From the NCBI RefSeq assembly GCF_000799715.1, contig NZ_JUHG01000020.1, forward strand, positions 186,001 through 250,000: DNA of 64,000 nucleotides, in the 5' to 3' direction. Below the pieces are notes generated by a model, which was not told the DNA's origin, did no database searches, and saw only the letters and a list, made by a program, of their open reading frames with translations. The translations under genes and the position numbers were made by a program. This DNA comes from Martinezella rhizogenes (GTDB taxonomy: Bacteria; Pseudomonadota; Alphaproteobacteria; Rhizobiales; Rhizobiaceae). This document shows, piece after piece, positions 39,470-48,226 of the stretch (the stretch's first letter is position 1; every line of letters starts with the position of its first letter).

Positions 39470-40879
39470 ATGAGCGCTCCACGTACCCTTTACGATAAAA
39501 TCTGGGATGACCATCTCGTCGACAGCCAGGCCGACGGCACCTGTCTTCTCTACATCGACCGTCACCTCGTTCATGAAGTGACGTCGCCGCAGGCGTTCGA
39601 AGGCCTGCGCATGACCGGCCGCAAGGTCCGTGCCCCGGAAAAGACGCTTGCCGTCGTCGACCACAACGTTCCGACCTCGCCCGATCGCCATCTCGGCATC
39701 AAGAACGAGGAAAGTCGTATCCAGGTCGAGGCGCTCGCCACCAATGCCGCCGAATTCGGTGTCGAATATTATTCGGCAAGCGACAAGCGCCAGGGCATCG
39801 TTCACATCATCGGCCCGGAACAGGGCTTCACCCTGCCTGGCATGACCATCGTCTGCGGCGACAGCCACACCTCGACCCACGGCGCCTTCGGCTCGCTGGC
39901 GCATGGCATCGGCACGTCCGAAGTGGAACACGTTCTGGCGACCCAGACGCTGATCCAGAAGAAGGCGAAGAACATGCTGGTGCGCGTCGACGGCCAGCTG
40001 CCGGCCGGCGTCACCGCCAAGGACATCATCCTTGCCATCATCGGCGAAATCGGCACAGCCGGCGGCACCGGCTACGTCATCGAATATGCCGGTGAAGCCA
40101 TCCGCGCGTTGTCGATGGAAGGCCGCATGACGATCTGCAACATGTCGATCGAAGGCGGCGCCCGCGCCGGCCTCATCGCCCCCGACGAAACCACCTTCGA
40201 ATATATCAAGGGCAAGCCGCGCTCGCCGACGGGCGAAGCGCTTGAACAGGCGATCGCCTACTGGAAGACGCTGCAGACAGATGAAGGCGCTCACTACGAC
40301 CGCGTCGTCGTACTCGACGCCGCCGCCCTGCCGCCGATCGTTTCCTGGGGCTCCTCGCCGGAAGACGTCGTCTCCATCCAGGGCATCGTTCCGAACCCGG
40401 ACGAGATCCAGGACGAGAACAAGCGCACCTCCAAGTGGCGCGCGCTCGACTATATGGGCCTGAAGCCGGGCACGCCGATGACCGAGATCAACATCGACCG
40501 CGTCTTTATCGGCTCCTGCACCAACGGCCGCATCGAAGACCTGCGCGCCGTCGCAAAGGTCGTCGAAGGCAAGACTGTTGCCTCGACCGTCGATGCGATG
40601 ATCGTTCCGGGCTCCGGTCTGGTCAAGGAGCAGGCGGAAGCCGAAGGCCTCGACAAGATCTTCAAGGCAGCCGGCTTTGACTGGCGCGAACCGGGCTGTT
40701 CGATGTGTCTTGCCATGAACGACGACCGCCTGAAGCCGGGCGAACGTTGCGCCTCGACCTCGAACCGTAACTTTGAAGGCCGCCAGGGCTTCAAGGGCCG
40801 CACCCATCTGGTCTCGCCGGCCATGGCAGCGGCAGCGGCAATCGCCGGCCACTTCGTCGATATCCGCGAATGGAACTGA
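39470..40879 (+). CDS. leuC: 3-isopropylmalate dehydratase large subunit
   Basis: A 469-residue aconitase-family subunit that, with LeuD, isomerises 2- to 3-isopropylmalate in leucine synthesis. The N-terminus SAPRTLYDKIWDDHLV, DNHNV-like VDHNVPTS, CGDSHTSTHGAFG, and the cluster ligands in GSCTNGRIEDLR and EPGCSMCLAMN are all present. LeuD is not in this window, which is common in rhizobia. A terminator follows 22 bases after the stop. Confidence 0.97.
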   Translation: MSAPRTLYDKIWDDHLVDSQADGTCLLYIDRHLVHEVTSPQAFEGLRMTGRKVRAPEKTLAVVDHNVPTSPDRHLGIKNEESRIQVEALATNAAEFGVEYYSASDKRQGIVHIIGPEQGFTLPGMTIVCGDSHTSTHGAFGSLAHGIGTSEVEHVLATQTLIQKKAKNMLVRVDGQLPAGVTAKDIILAIIGEIGTAGGTGYVIEYAGEAIRALSMEGRMTICNMSIEGGARAGLIAPDETTFEYIKGKPRSPTGEALEQAIAYWKTLQTDEGAHYDRVVVLDAAALPPIVSWGSSPEDVVSIQGIVPNPDEIQDENKRTSKWRALDYMGLKPGTPMTEINIDRVFIGSCTNGRIEDLRAVAKVVEGKTVASTVDAMIVPGSGLVKEQAEAEGLDKIFKAAGFDWREPGCSMCLAMNDDRLKPGERCASTSNRNFEGRQGFKGRTHLVSPAMAAAAAIAGHFVDIREWN

Positions 40880-40901
40880 TCGGCTTCAGCTGATTGAATG
40901 C

Positions 40902-40930
40902 AAAAAGGCGGCCTCCGGGCCGCCTTTTTC
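40902..40930 (+). terminator. rho-independent terminator of leuC
   Basis: A 12-bp perfect stem aaaaaggcggcc / ggccgccttttt with a TCCG loop and terminal T-run. Confidence 0.93.
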
Positions 40931-40948
40931 GTTTGCCTTATGCCGCCC

Positions 40949-41851
40949 CTATTGCTTCGACGTGAGTGTCGAGGGTTCAGCGAGCGCTGGTCTCTCAGCC
41001 GACAGAGCCAGCTGCGCCCGCTGACTGAGCCAGACGCTGCCAAGCACGATGACGATACCGAATATCTGTATCGGGCTGAGCTGCTGGCCCAGTACCCACC
41101 AGCCGAGGATCACGGCGGTCGTCGGGCTGAGGAAGCCGAGCGGCGAGATGGCGGACGGCTCCAGCCGCGACAGGCCGCGAAACCAGAGAATATAGGTGAG
41201 TGCCGCGCCGATCAGGCCGAGATAGGCAAAGCCCAGAATATTGGCGCCCGTCAGATGCGGAAGCTGCGGCTCAAGCATCAGGGCGAAGGGCAGCAATAGC
41301 AGGCCGCCGGCCGTCAGCTGCCATGCGGTGAAGGTGAGTGGGGAGACAGGCGGCCGCCAGCGGCGGCTGAGCACCGTGCCCGCCGCCATGGAGAAAGCGC
41401 CGCCAATGCCCGCCAGGATGCCGATCGAATCGAGCGTTGCCTGCGGCGTCAAAATGAGGAGCGCGACACCGACAATACCGGCAATCGCCGCGACAACGGA
41501 AAGACCACGGATCGGCGAACCGAGCAGCAGGCGCGCGAGTACGATGACGATCAGCGGCTGGACCGCGCCGACGGTGGCCGCCACCCCGCCCGGCAGCCGA
41601 TAGGCCGAGATGAACAGCATCCACCAGAAAATCGAGAAATTCAGCGCCCCAAGAACGAGCGACCTCACCCACCAGATGCCATGCGGCAACCGCCGCACGA
41701 TGACAAGCAGCAGCAACCCCGCCGGCAAGGCACGCAGCATGGCGACCGTCAGCGGATAGCCGGCCGGCAGGAGTTCGGTCGTTACCAGATAGGTGCTCCC
41801 CCAGATCGCCGGCGCGATCGCGGTCAGCAGCAGGTCGGAATTGCGGGTCAT
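40949..41851 (-). CDS. EamA/DMT-family transporter
   Basis: A 300-residue drug/metabolite transporter family protein with ten hydrophobic helices arranged as two EamA repeats. The first repeat has APAIWGSTYLVTTELLPAGYPLTVAMLRALPAGL and the second FLSPTTAVILGWWVLGQQLSPIQIFGIVIVLGSVWL. The substrate is unknown. It is divergent from marR, with two palindromic operators in the 82-base gap, one of them within 20 bases of this start codon. That implies repression by the MarR protein. Confidence 0.9.
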   Translation of the reverse strand: MTRNSDLLLTAIAPAIWGSTYLVTTELLPAGYPLTVAMLRALPAGLLLLVIVRRLPHGIWWVRSLVLGALNFSIFWWMLFISAYRLPGGVAATVGAVQPLIVIVLARLLLGSPIRGLSVVAAIAGIVGVALLILTPQATLDSIGILAGIGGAFSMAAGTVLSRRWRPPVSPLTFTAWQLTAGGLLLLPFALMLEPQLPHLTGANILGFAYLGLIGAALTYILWFRGLSRLEPSAISPLGFLSPTTAVILGWWVLGQQLSPIQIFGIVIVLGSVWLSQRAQLALSAERPALAEPSTLTSKQ

Positions 41852-41868
41852 GGCACGAGCCTTAAATT

Positions 41869-41912
41869 TATCTTGATCTCAAGATAACTGAAAATACCTT
41901 GACGTCAAGATA
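41869..41912. promoter_or_regulatory. tandem MarR-type operators
   Basis: Site 1 at 41869-41886 is the perfect 18-bp palindrome tatcttgatctcaagata. Site 2 at 41895-41912 is taccttgacgtcaagata, the same palindrome with one mismatch and a different centre. The centres are 26 bases apart. They fill the gap between the divergent eamA-like and marR-like genes. Confidence 0.85.
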
Positions 41913-41933
41913 GTTCCGTGGCGATGTCTGCGC

Positions 41934-42440
41934 ATGGATCGCATCGACAAAATTCTCGCTCAATGGCACCGGGAACGGCCCGACCTTGACGTCGCCCCGA
42001 TGGGCCTGATCGGCCGCATCGGAAACCTTGCCCACCACCTTGGTCGCGAGATGGGCAAGACCTTTGCACAGTTTGATCTGAACAGGGCGAATTTCGACGT
42101 TCTGGCGACCCTGCGCCGCTCCGGCGCGCCTTACTCCCTCTCCCCCAACGACCTGATCGCCACCATGATGGTGACCTCCGGCACGATGACCAACCGCATC
42201 GATCAACTGGAAAAAGCCGGCCTCGTTGCCCGCAGCCCCAATCCCGATGACGGCCGGAGCTTTCTGGTGTCGTTGACCGAAAAAGGCTTTGCATTGATCG
42301 ACGCTGCGGTGACTGCCCATGTCGAGACGCAGGCCCGGCTGGTGTCGAGCCTCACGGAAGAGGAGAAGGACGCCCTGAATAACTTGCTTGGAAAGTATTT
42401 AGCCGGCTTTGAAGCTTCGCTAGCAACTCCAGATCGATAG
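41934..42440 (+). CDS. MarR-family regulator
   Basis: A 168-residue winged helix regulator. The DNA-binding segment is NFDVLATLRRSGAPYSLSPNDLIATMMVTSGTMTNRIDQLEKAGLVARSPNPDDGRSFLVSLTEKG (about 45-110), including the DGR wing. Its tandem operators lie directly upstream, so it probably represses itself and the divergent EamA transporter. The inducing ligand, probably the transported compound, is unknown. A hairpin terminator follows 5 bases after the stop. Confidence 0.93.
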   Translation: MDRIDKILAQWHRERPDLDVAPMGLIGRIGNLAHHLGREMGKTFAQFDLNRANFDVLATLRRSGAPYSLSPNDLIATMMVTSGTMTNRIDQLEKAGLVARSPNPDDGRSFLVSLTEKGFALIDAAVTAHVETQARLVSSLTEEEKDALNNLLGKYLAGFEASLATPDR

Positions 42441-42445
42441 ATGAA

Positions 42446-42469
42446 AAGCGGAAGGTGTCACTTCCGCTT
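42446..42469. terminator. terminator between marR and the convergent GST gene
   Basis: A perfect 9-bp stem aagcggaag / cttccgctt with a 6-nt loop and A/T-containing flanks. Confidence 0.75.
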
Positions 42470-42533
42470 GAATTCCAGACGATCAAACCACCGCTGTCAG
42501 CAGCCACCATCCTGACCAGATCCGTGCCGGATT

Positions 42534-43244
42534 CTAAACCTCTCGGCGGACGCGCTTCAGCGCATCGGTGACACTGATATCTCCGAGATAGCCGCCGGCC
42601 GACTGTGCCGACCTTCCGTCTTCCATGGCATGCGCGAACACCACGGCCGGATCGTCTTCAAGCTGCCGATAGAGCCGCGCCAGATTGGGATAGTCTTCGC
42701 GATCGACCACATCATGATAGTCGGTCCATCTGCCGATACCGATGAAATAGGCGTCGGCCAGGGTCTTATGGTCACCCAATAGCCATTGCTTGTCACCCAG
42801 CATCGCCTCGAGATCGGCATGCGCCTTGCGCACCTTGAAGCGGCCATAGTCTGTCAATGCCGCTTTTGCAGCCTCTTCGCCGCCATGTTCGTAGACATAC
42901 CAAAGCGGGCCGAAGGAGGTAAAAAACGCGGTATTGAGAAAGGCCAGCATCCGGTTGAGCCTGTCGAATTCCGGTGTGCCCTGCGCAAATGCCAATCCGG
43001 TCTCGATGCCGCCGACACCCAGATGATTGAGAATGGCTATGCTCTCGGTCAGCACGGCGCCCTCGCCTGTGATCAAGGCGGGCGTTTCGCCGACGGGATT
43101 GATGAAGCGGTAGTCACCGCTCATGAAGTCATCCTTGACCATCTCGATGCGGGACAGTCGGTAGGGCTTGCCCAGCCATTCGAGCGCGACGATCGATCCG
43201 AAGGAGCATCCCGAAGGGACGCCGTAGAAAAGTACCGGTTCCAT
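42534..43244 (-). CDS. glutathione S-transferase-like protein
   Basis: A 236-residue protein with a GST layout: thioredoxin-like N-domain with VGETPALITGEGAVLTESIAILNHL (glutathione gamma-glutamyl contact ES at about residues 67-68) and a helical C-domain with GDHKTLADAYFIGIGRW. The N-terminal YGVPSGCSFG has a Ser/Cys pair where catalytic Ser or Cys is found in beta-class GSTs. AGGAGATG precedes the ATG. It is divergent from a LysR regulator, which probably controls it. Confidence 0.87.
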   Translation of the reverse strand: MEPVLFYGVPSGCSFGSIVALEWLGKPYRLSRIEMVKDDFMSGDYRFINPVGETPALITGEGAVLTESIAILNHLGVGGIETGLAFAQGTPEFDRLNRMLAFLNTAFFTSFGPLWYVYEHGGEEAAKAALTDYGRFKVRKAHADLEAMLGDKQWLLGDHKTLADAYFIGIGRWTDYHDVVDREDYPNLARLYRQLEDDPAVVFAHAMEDGRSAQSAGGYLGDISVTDALKRVRREV

Positions 43245-43357
43245 ATTTCATCTCCTGTAGCGAGGCCAAACCTCGATATCGGAGATATGGATTTGTAGAC
43301 TTTGATTGAGTAGGCTGGTAAATTCGAACCAAAAGTCTCTATTTATGGACATTGCTG

Positions 43358-44287
43358 ATGGCGCTCAACCTCAATGATCTGCAGATCTTTGTTCAGGCAG
43401 TCGACAGTGGCGGCTTCGCTGCCGCGGCGCGGCGGTTGGGCATGCCGAAATCGACGATCAGCAAACGCGTCGCCGCGCTGGAGACCAATCTCGAGACACG
43501 TCTGCTGCACCGGACGTCTCGCAGCTTCATGCTCACCGATCCGGGACGCGACTTCTATGAACACGCGCTCGCGGCATTGATAGAGGCCGAAGCCGCCGAG
43601 AGCGCGGTGCGTCAGCGCCATGTGGAGCCCAGCGGCATCGTCAGGATCACGGCGTCGGTTCCCGCTGCCCAATTCTTCCTGGCCGATCATCTCCCTGCCC
43701 TTGCCGCGGCTTACCCGAAACTCACATTGCAGATCCATGCAACCGATCGTTTCGTCGATCTGGTTCAGGAAGGTTTCGATATTGCCGTGCGCAATCATTT
43801 TGCGCCGCTGCCGGATTCGGAGCTGCTGCAAAGACAGGTTTCGATGGACGATCTGATCCTGGTGGCGGCACCCGGCTATCTCGATAAACATGGACGTCCC
43901 GCCGATCCGCATGAGCTGAAAAATCACGACGGTTTGCTTGTCTCCCAAACGGCGAAGGCCTGGCGTCTCCAGCACGTCGATAAGGGCGCGATCAGCGTAT
44001 CGCCGCGCTGCCGTTTCGTCGCCGATGAGACGCTGGTGCTGCTACGAGCGGCGGTCGCTGGCCTCGGCATCGCCTGTTTGCCGCAAGCCAGCTGCAAGAC
44101 GGCAATGGATCTCGGACAGGTCATTCGCCTGCTGCCTGTTTGGACGGCGGGCACGGTCGCCACCTCGATCCTGACCACACACCGGCGCGGACAACTGCCG
44201 GGGGTTCGCGCCGTCGTCGAGTTTCTGGCAAAGGGATTGCAGGCCGAGCGGCCGGCGACGAACAACATGCTGGAAACCACTTCATGA
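43358..44287 (+). CDS. LysR-family regulator
   Basis: A 309-residue LysR-type regulator. The helix-turn-helix region is LNDLQIFVQAVDSGGFAAAARRLGMPKSTISKRVAALETNLETRLLHRTSRSFMLTDPG (about 4-62), of the type with an internal P-K-S-T-I-S recognition helix (CrgA/DhcR-like group). The effector domain follows. ATG 43358 is preferred over a TTG two codons upstream. It shares a 113-base divergent region with the GST-like gene and converges on the aldo-keto reductase gene. Confidence 0.92.
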   Translation: MALNLNDLQIFVQAVDSGGFAAAARRLGMPKSTISKRVAALETNLETRLLHRTSRSFMLTDPGRDFYEHALAALIEAEAAESAVRQRHVEPSGIVRITASVPAAQFFLADHLPALAAAYPKLTLQIHATDRFVDLVQEGFDIAVRNHFAPLPDSELLQRQVSMDDLILVAAPGYLDKHGRPADPHELKNHDGLLVSQTAKAWRLQHVDKGAISVSPRCRFVADETLVLLRAAVAGLGIACLPQASCKTAMDLGQVIRLLPVWTAGTVATSILTTHRRGQLPGVRAVVEFLAKGLQAERPATNNMLETTS

Positions 44288-44356
44288 AACGACGAAAGCC
44301 CGGAGCTGACGCCCCGGGCCTCTGAAAACAAACAGAAATCGAACCCTATGGCCCGT

Positions 44357-45187
44357 TCAGAACGTCGCCGTCAGCGGATCAGGGCCGATACGTCCGCCAG
44401 CCGAATCCAGCTTGGCAATCTCCGCCAGATCCTCGGCATCGAGCTTGAAGTCGAACACCTTGAGGTTTTCCTCGATACGGCTCGGGGTCACTGATTTCGG
44501 GATGACGATCAGGCCGTTGTCGATGTGCCAACGGATGATCACCTGGGCTGGCGTGCGGCCGTGCTTGGCGGCGACCTTGCCGATCACGGCGTTGGTCAAG
44601 AGCTTACCCTGGCCGAGCGGGCTCCAGGACTCCGTCTTGATGCCGAGCTTGTCATGCACCTCGCGCAGTGCCTTCTGCTGGAAGGTCGGATGCAGCTCGA
44701 TCTGGTTCAGCACCGGCGTCACGCCGGTTTCGCCGATGATGCGGTCGAGATGCTCCTTGGCGAAGTTGGAAACGCCGATCGAGCGGGCACGGCCCTCTTC
44801 CTTGAGACGCAGGAAAGCCTTCCAGGTATCGGCGTAGCGGTCGCGGCGCGGCGCCGGCCAGTGGATGAGATAGAGATCGACATAGTCGGTGCCGAGCCGC
44901 TTCAGGCTCTCGTCGAAAGCCTTCAAGGTCGTATCGAACCCCTGGGCTTCGTTCCAGAGCTTGGTGGTGAGGAAGATGTCCTTGCGGGCGACGCCGGACT
45001 GGCGCATGCCCTCGCCGACGCCGTCTTCATTCTCATAGATGGCGGCGGTGTCGACATGACGATAGCCAGCCTTCAATGCGGTGCTGACGGCCGAGGGCGC
45101 GACGTTTTCCGGCGTCTGCCAGACACCGAGGCCGACCTGCGGAATGGAATTGCCGTCGTTGAAAGTGATTGTCGATTGATTGGTCAC
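44357..45187 (-). CDS. aldo/keto reductase
   Basis: A 276-residue NADPH-dependent reductase of the DkgA/2,5-diketo-gluconate reductase type. The catalytic tetrad is recognisable: DTAAIYENE (Asp, Tyr), TTKLWN (Lys) and YLIHWPAP (His). The cofactor motif IPKSVTPSRIEENLKVFDF lies near residue 230. The GTG at 45187 is supported by GGAGAGATATT upstream; the frame runs on to 45271 without a ribosome-binding site. It stands alone. Confidence 0.93.
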   Translation of the reverse strand: MTNQSTITFNDGNSIPQVGLGVWQTPENVAPSAVSTALKAGYRHVDTAAIYENEDGVGEGMRQSGVARKDIFLTTKLWNEAQGFDTTLKAFDESLKRLGTDYVDLYLIHWPAPRRDRYADTWKAFLRLKEEGRARSIGVSNFAKEHLDRIIGETGVTPVLNQIELHPTFQQKALREVHDKLGIKTESWSPLGQGKLLTNAVIGKVAAKHGRTPAQVIIRWHIDNGLIVIPKSVTPSRIEENLKVFDFKLDAEDLAEIAKLDSAGGRIGPDPLTATF

Positions 45188-45339
45188 AATATCTCTCCAA
45201 AATGACTTGGGCGTGGATGGAGTGACGGCGCGAACGAACCCGAACGACAAGCCTGGGATTTCCCCGCGCACCGCAACCGATGCGCCCTCCGGAAACCTAT
45301 ATAAGGCGAGACTGCCCGATTATCACCCCGGCATGACCA

Positions 45340-45897
45340 TCAAAGGACGCGAACTGTCGTGCCCTTCCGCAAAAAGCCGATGATGCGCCGCATGTCCCTG
45401 AGATCGACGGCGATACAGCCGGCGGTGGGCTCATAGCCGGGCTTGATCAGATGGAAGAAAATGGCCGAGCCCCGATGGCGCCGGCGCGAACCTATGTTCC
45501 AGTCGAGCACCAGGCAGATGTCATAGAGCCCGTCGTGCCGCCGCATCTCCTCATGGCTCGGTTTGAACGGCGCCTTGACGAGCCTATTGTAATTGGCGTC
45601 CTCCGGCTCGTCGCACCAGAGCATATCCTTGTGGATGCGCCGCATCGGCAAGGGGGTACGCAGGAAGCGGACATGATCGCCCCGCGTGAAGCCATAAAGC
45701 AGCTTCATGGACGCAATCGGCGTCGCCCCATCACCCTCGCGCTTCAGCGTGCTGCGCCCGGAACGGCCGATCGCCGCCCTGATCGTCAGCGGCCCGAACT
45801 GCACCAACGCACGCGTCGGCTTTCCCGGCGCGGGGCGAACGACGATTGCAGAAGCGGTCCGCCTACCGCCTACCCTTGTCTTTTCCAATTTTCTCAC
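45340..45897 (-). CDS. L,D-transpeptidase (YkuD) family protein
   Basis: A 185-residue YkuD-domain protein, probably acting on peptidoglycan. The catalytic motif is HRGSAIFFHLIKPGYEPTAGCIAVDLRDM near the C-terminus, with His and Cys in the expected order (the family Ser before Gly-Cys is Ala here: TAGC). No clear signal peptide is seen, so the start (a GTG at 45897 with no ribosome-binding site) may be wrong or export may be non-classical. The N-terminal region is basic. Confidence 0.85.
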   Translation of the reverse strand: MRKLEKTRVGGRRTASAIVVRPAPGKPTRALVQFGPLTIRAAIGRSGRSTLKREGDGATPIASMKLLYGFTRGDHVRFLRTPLPMRRIHKDMLWCDEPEDANYNRLVKAPFKPSHEEMRRHDGLYDICLVLDWNIGSRRRHRGSAIFFHLIKPGYEPTAGCIAVDLRDMRRIIGFLRKGTTVRVL

Positions 45898-46036
45898 AAG
45901 TTTTTGCTTTGCGCGTGATTTGATTTGAAATCATAGCAGTTTCAACTGGACGACCAAGCCTGAGCCGCCTCCCGACTTGCTAAAAACGCAATTTGGCGTA
46001 GGACTTGGGAGGCAAACGAACGAGGACCGGAACGGC

Positions 46037-46720
46037 ATGACCGCACGCACCATTCTACTGGTGGATGATGATAACGACCTGCGCGAAATGTTGGTCGAGC
46101 AATTGTCGCTTTACGAGGAATTCACGGTTCTGCAGGAAGTGAACGCCGGCAAGGGCGTACAGACCGCGCGCGCCACACCCGTGGATCTCCTGATCATGGA
46201 TGTCGGCCTGCCCGATATGGATGGCCGCGAAGCCGTGAAGCTCCTGCGCAAGAACGGCTTCAAGTCGCCGATCATCATGCTGACCGGCCATGACACCGAT
46301 TCCGACACCATCCTTGGCCTCGAAGCCGGCGCCAACGATTATGTCACCAAGCCGTTCCGCTTCGCCGTGCTGCTCGCCCGCATCCGCGCGCAGCTGCGTC
46401 AGCACGAACAGAGCGAGGACGCGACCTTCACCGTCGGCCGCTATCTCTTCAAGCCGAGCCAGAAACTCCTGACCACGGAAGACGGCCAGAAGATCCGCTT
46501 GACCGAGAAGGAAGCGGCAATCATCCGCTATCTCTATCGCGCCGACCAGAAGGTCGTCACCCGCGATATCCTTCTTGAAGAGGTCTGGGGCTATAATTCC
46601 GGCGTCACCACCCACACGCTCGAAACCCATGTCTACCGCCTGCGCCAGAAGATTGAGCGCGATCCCTCCAACGCTGAAATTCTGGTGACGGAAAACGGCG
46701 GCTACAAGATTATTCCATAG
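46037..46720 (+). CDS. OmpR-type response regulator, CenR-like
   Basis: A 227-residue response regulator. The receiver has the acidic triad (Asp10-12), phosphorylation site Asp55 in LLIMDVGLPD, and Lys in YVTKPFRF. The winged helix DNA-binding domain ends ETHVYRLRQKIERDPSNAEILVTENGGYKIIP. The stretch TKPFRFAVLLARIRAQLRQHEQSEDA recalls the alphaproteobacterial envelope regulator CenR. No histidine kinase gene is adjacent. The cyclic-nucleotide-binding gene starts 9 bases later, so they share a transcript. Confidence 0.9.
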   Translation: MTARTILLVDDDNDLREMLVEQLSLYEEFTVLQEVNAGKGVQTARATPVDLLIMDVGLPDMDGREAVKLLRKNGFKSPIIMLTGHDTDSDTILGLEAGANDYVTKPFRFAVLLARIRAQLRQHEQSEDATFTVGRYLFKPSQKLLTTEDGQKIRLTEKEAAIIRYLYRADQKVVTRDILLEEVWGYNSGVTTHTLETHVYRLRQKIERDPSNAEILVTENGGYKIIP

Positions 46721-46729
46721 GCATTCAAC

Positions 46730-47185
46730 ATGGCGCTGACCGACGATATCCGCCTGCTGTCGCAACTGCCGCTGTTCCACGGCATGGGCGAAGAGCCGTT
46801 GCGGCTGATCGCCTTCGGCGCCGACCGTCGCCATGTCTCGCCGGGCCAGACCCTGTTTAGGGAGAAATCCCCGGCCGAATGCGCCTACGTCGTCGCCAAG
46901 GGCAGCTTCGAGCTCACCACCGTCGATGCCTCCGGACAGTCGAACGTCGAAGCCACGGTGCAGGCCGGCACCATGCTCTCCGAGCTGGCGCTGGTCACCC
47001 TCGTGGAGCGCAAATACACAGCCGTGGCGCTGGAGGAATCCGATGTCATGCGTATCACGCGGGCGCTGTTTCACCGGCTGATCGAGGAATATCCCGACGC
47101 CGGCCTGCTGATCCAGAATCGCATCCGAGAAAGTTTCGCTGCCCTCGCCAGGCAAACGGCAGCGCTGCTCGGGCGCTTTTCCTGA
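46730..47185 (+). CDS. cyclic-nucleotide-binding domain protein without DNA-binding domain
   Basis: A 151-residue protein made of one CRP-type cNMP-binding domain (about residues 10-125: LPLFHGMGEEPLRLIAFGADRRHVSPGQTLFREKSPAECAYVVAKGSFEL, then GTMLSELALV in the phosphate-binding-cassette position) followed by a short helix. No helix-turn-helix is present. The cassette lacks the canonical FGE..L..R arginine, so nucleotide binding is uncertain. It is co-transcribed with the response-regulator gene and may modulate it. Confidence 0.85.
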   Translation: MALTDDIRLLSQLPLFHGMGEEPLRLIAFGADRRHVSPGQTLFREKSPAECAYVVAKGSFELTTVDASGQSNVEATVQAGTMLSELALVTLVERKYTAVALEESDVMRITRALFHRLIEEYPDAGLLIQNRIRESFAALARQTAALLGRFS

Positions 47186-47215
47186 GACTCCGGCCTTGGC
47201 GGCTGCCGAGGCCGA

Positions 47216-47398
47216 CCCTCGTGGTTCGAGGCTCCGGCCCCTTCGACAGGCTCAGGAGCCTGCGCACCTCACCATGAGGGCGGGGCGAGCTACATCCTTA
47301 TCATCAGGGCCGATGGTCTCGCCCAGCCGCGAGATTCTCACCACCTCATCCTGAGGAGCGGAGGCCGAAGGCTGGAGCCTCGAAGGATCGAGGTGGCC
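47216..47398. repeat. long palindromic intergenic repeat, copy 2
   Basis: It opens with ccctcgtggttcgaggctcc and ends ggagcctcgaaggatcgaggtgg, forming a long imperfect palindrome. It contains cacctcatcctgagg, a motif frequent in intergenic repeats of Rhizobiales. Segments gtggttcgaggctcc and gcacctcaccatgagggc are shared with 19796-19940. It fills the convergent gap before xthA. Confidence 0.85.
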
Positions 47399-47406
47399 CC
47401 AATGTC

Positions 47407-48210
47407 TCAAAGATTGAAATGCGCGGTCACCGGAACATGGTCGGATGGGCGATCCCAGCCGCGTGCGGCCTTCAGGATATCGATGCGCTGCAGCAGCGGG
47501 CCGAGGTCGGAGGACGACCAGATGTGGTCGAGGCGTCGGCCACGATCGGCCGCTTCCCAATCCTTGGCGCGGTAGCTCCACCATGTATAAAGCTTCTCGC
47601 TCTCCGGCACATTCTGGCGCATCAGATCGAGCCAGGCGCCGCGCTTCATGACCTCAAGCAGGCCATCGGTCTCGACCGGCGTATGGCTGACGATCTTCAG
47701 CAGCTGCTTGTGTGACCAGACGTCGTGCTCGAACGGCGCAATGTTGAGATCGCCGACGAGAATGGCGGACGTATTCTGCTCGGCATTGGCATGCAGGCGC
47801 TTCATCTCCTCGATGAAGTCGAGCTTGTGGCCGAACTTCGGATTGATCGTCCGGTCGGGCTCGTCGCCACCAGCCGGAACGTAGAAATTATGCACCCGCA
47901 CGCGCCGACCGCCGCGCTCAAAGATCGCCGAGATATGCCGACTGTCACCGACATTGCAATAATCCTGCCGATGATCCTCGGTCAGCGGAAACCGCGAGGC
48001 GATGGCGACGCCATGATAGCCCTTCTGACCGTGGACGATGATGTGCTCATAGCCGAGCGCCCGCAGCGGCGCATAGGGAAAGAGCTCATTCGGAACCTTG
48101 GTTTCCTGCAGGCAGAGAATATCGGGCCGGGACTGCATCAGGAATTGCTCGACGATCGGCATGCGCAACCGCACCGAGTTGATGTTCCAGGTCGCTATCG
48201 AAAATCCCAT
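47407..48210 (-). CDS. xthA: exodeoxyribonuclease III
   Basis: A 267-residue AP endonuclease / 3'-5' exonuclease of the ExoIII family acting in base-excision repair. Conserved motifs are LQETKV (metal-binding Glu, residue 36), AILVGDLNIAPFEHDVW (Asp/Asn pair near 153-155), LDHIWSS and the C-terminal PSDHVPV (catalytic Asp-His). AAGGAAAGG precedes the ATG. Repeat elements flank the gene on both sides. Confidence 0.95.
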   Translation of the reverse strand: MGFSIATWNINSVRLRMPIVEQFLMQSRPDILCLQETKVPNELFPYAPLRALGYEHIIVHGQKGYHGVAIASRFPLTEDHRQDYCNVGDSRHISAIFERGGRRVRVHNFYVPAGGDEPDRTINPKFGHKLDFIEEMKRLHANAEQNTSAILVGDLNIAPFEHDVWSHKQLLKIVSHTPVETDGLLEVMKRGAWLDLMRQNVPESEKLYTWWSYRAKDWEAADRGRRLDHIWSSSDLGPLLQRIDILKAARGWDRPSDHVPVTAHFNL

Positions 48211-48226
48211 GCCAAGCCCTTTCCTT

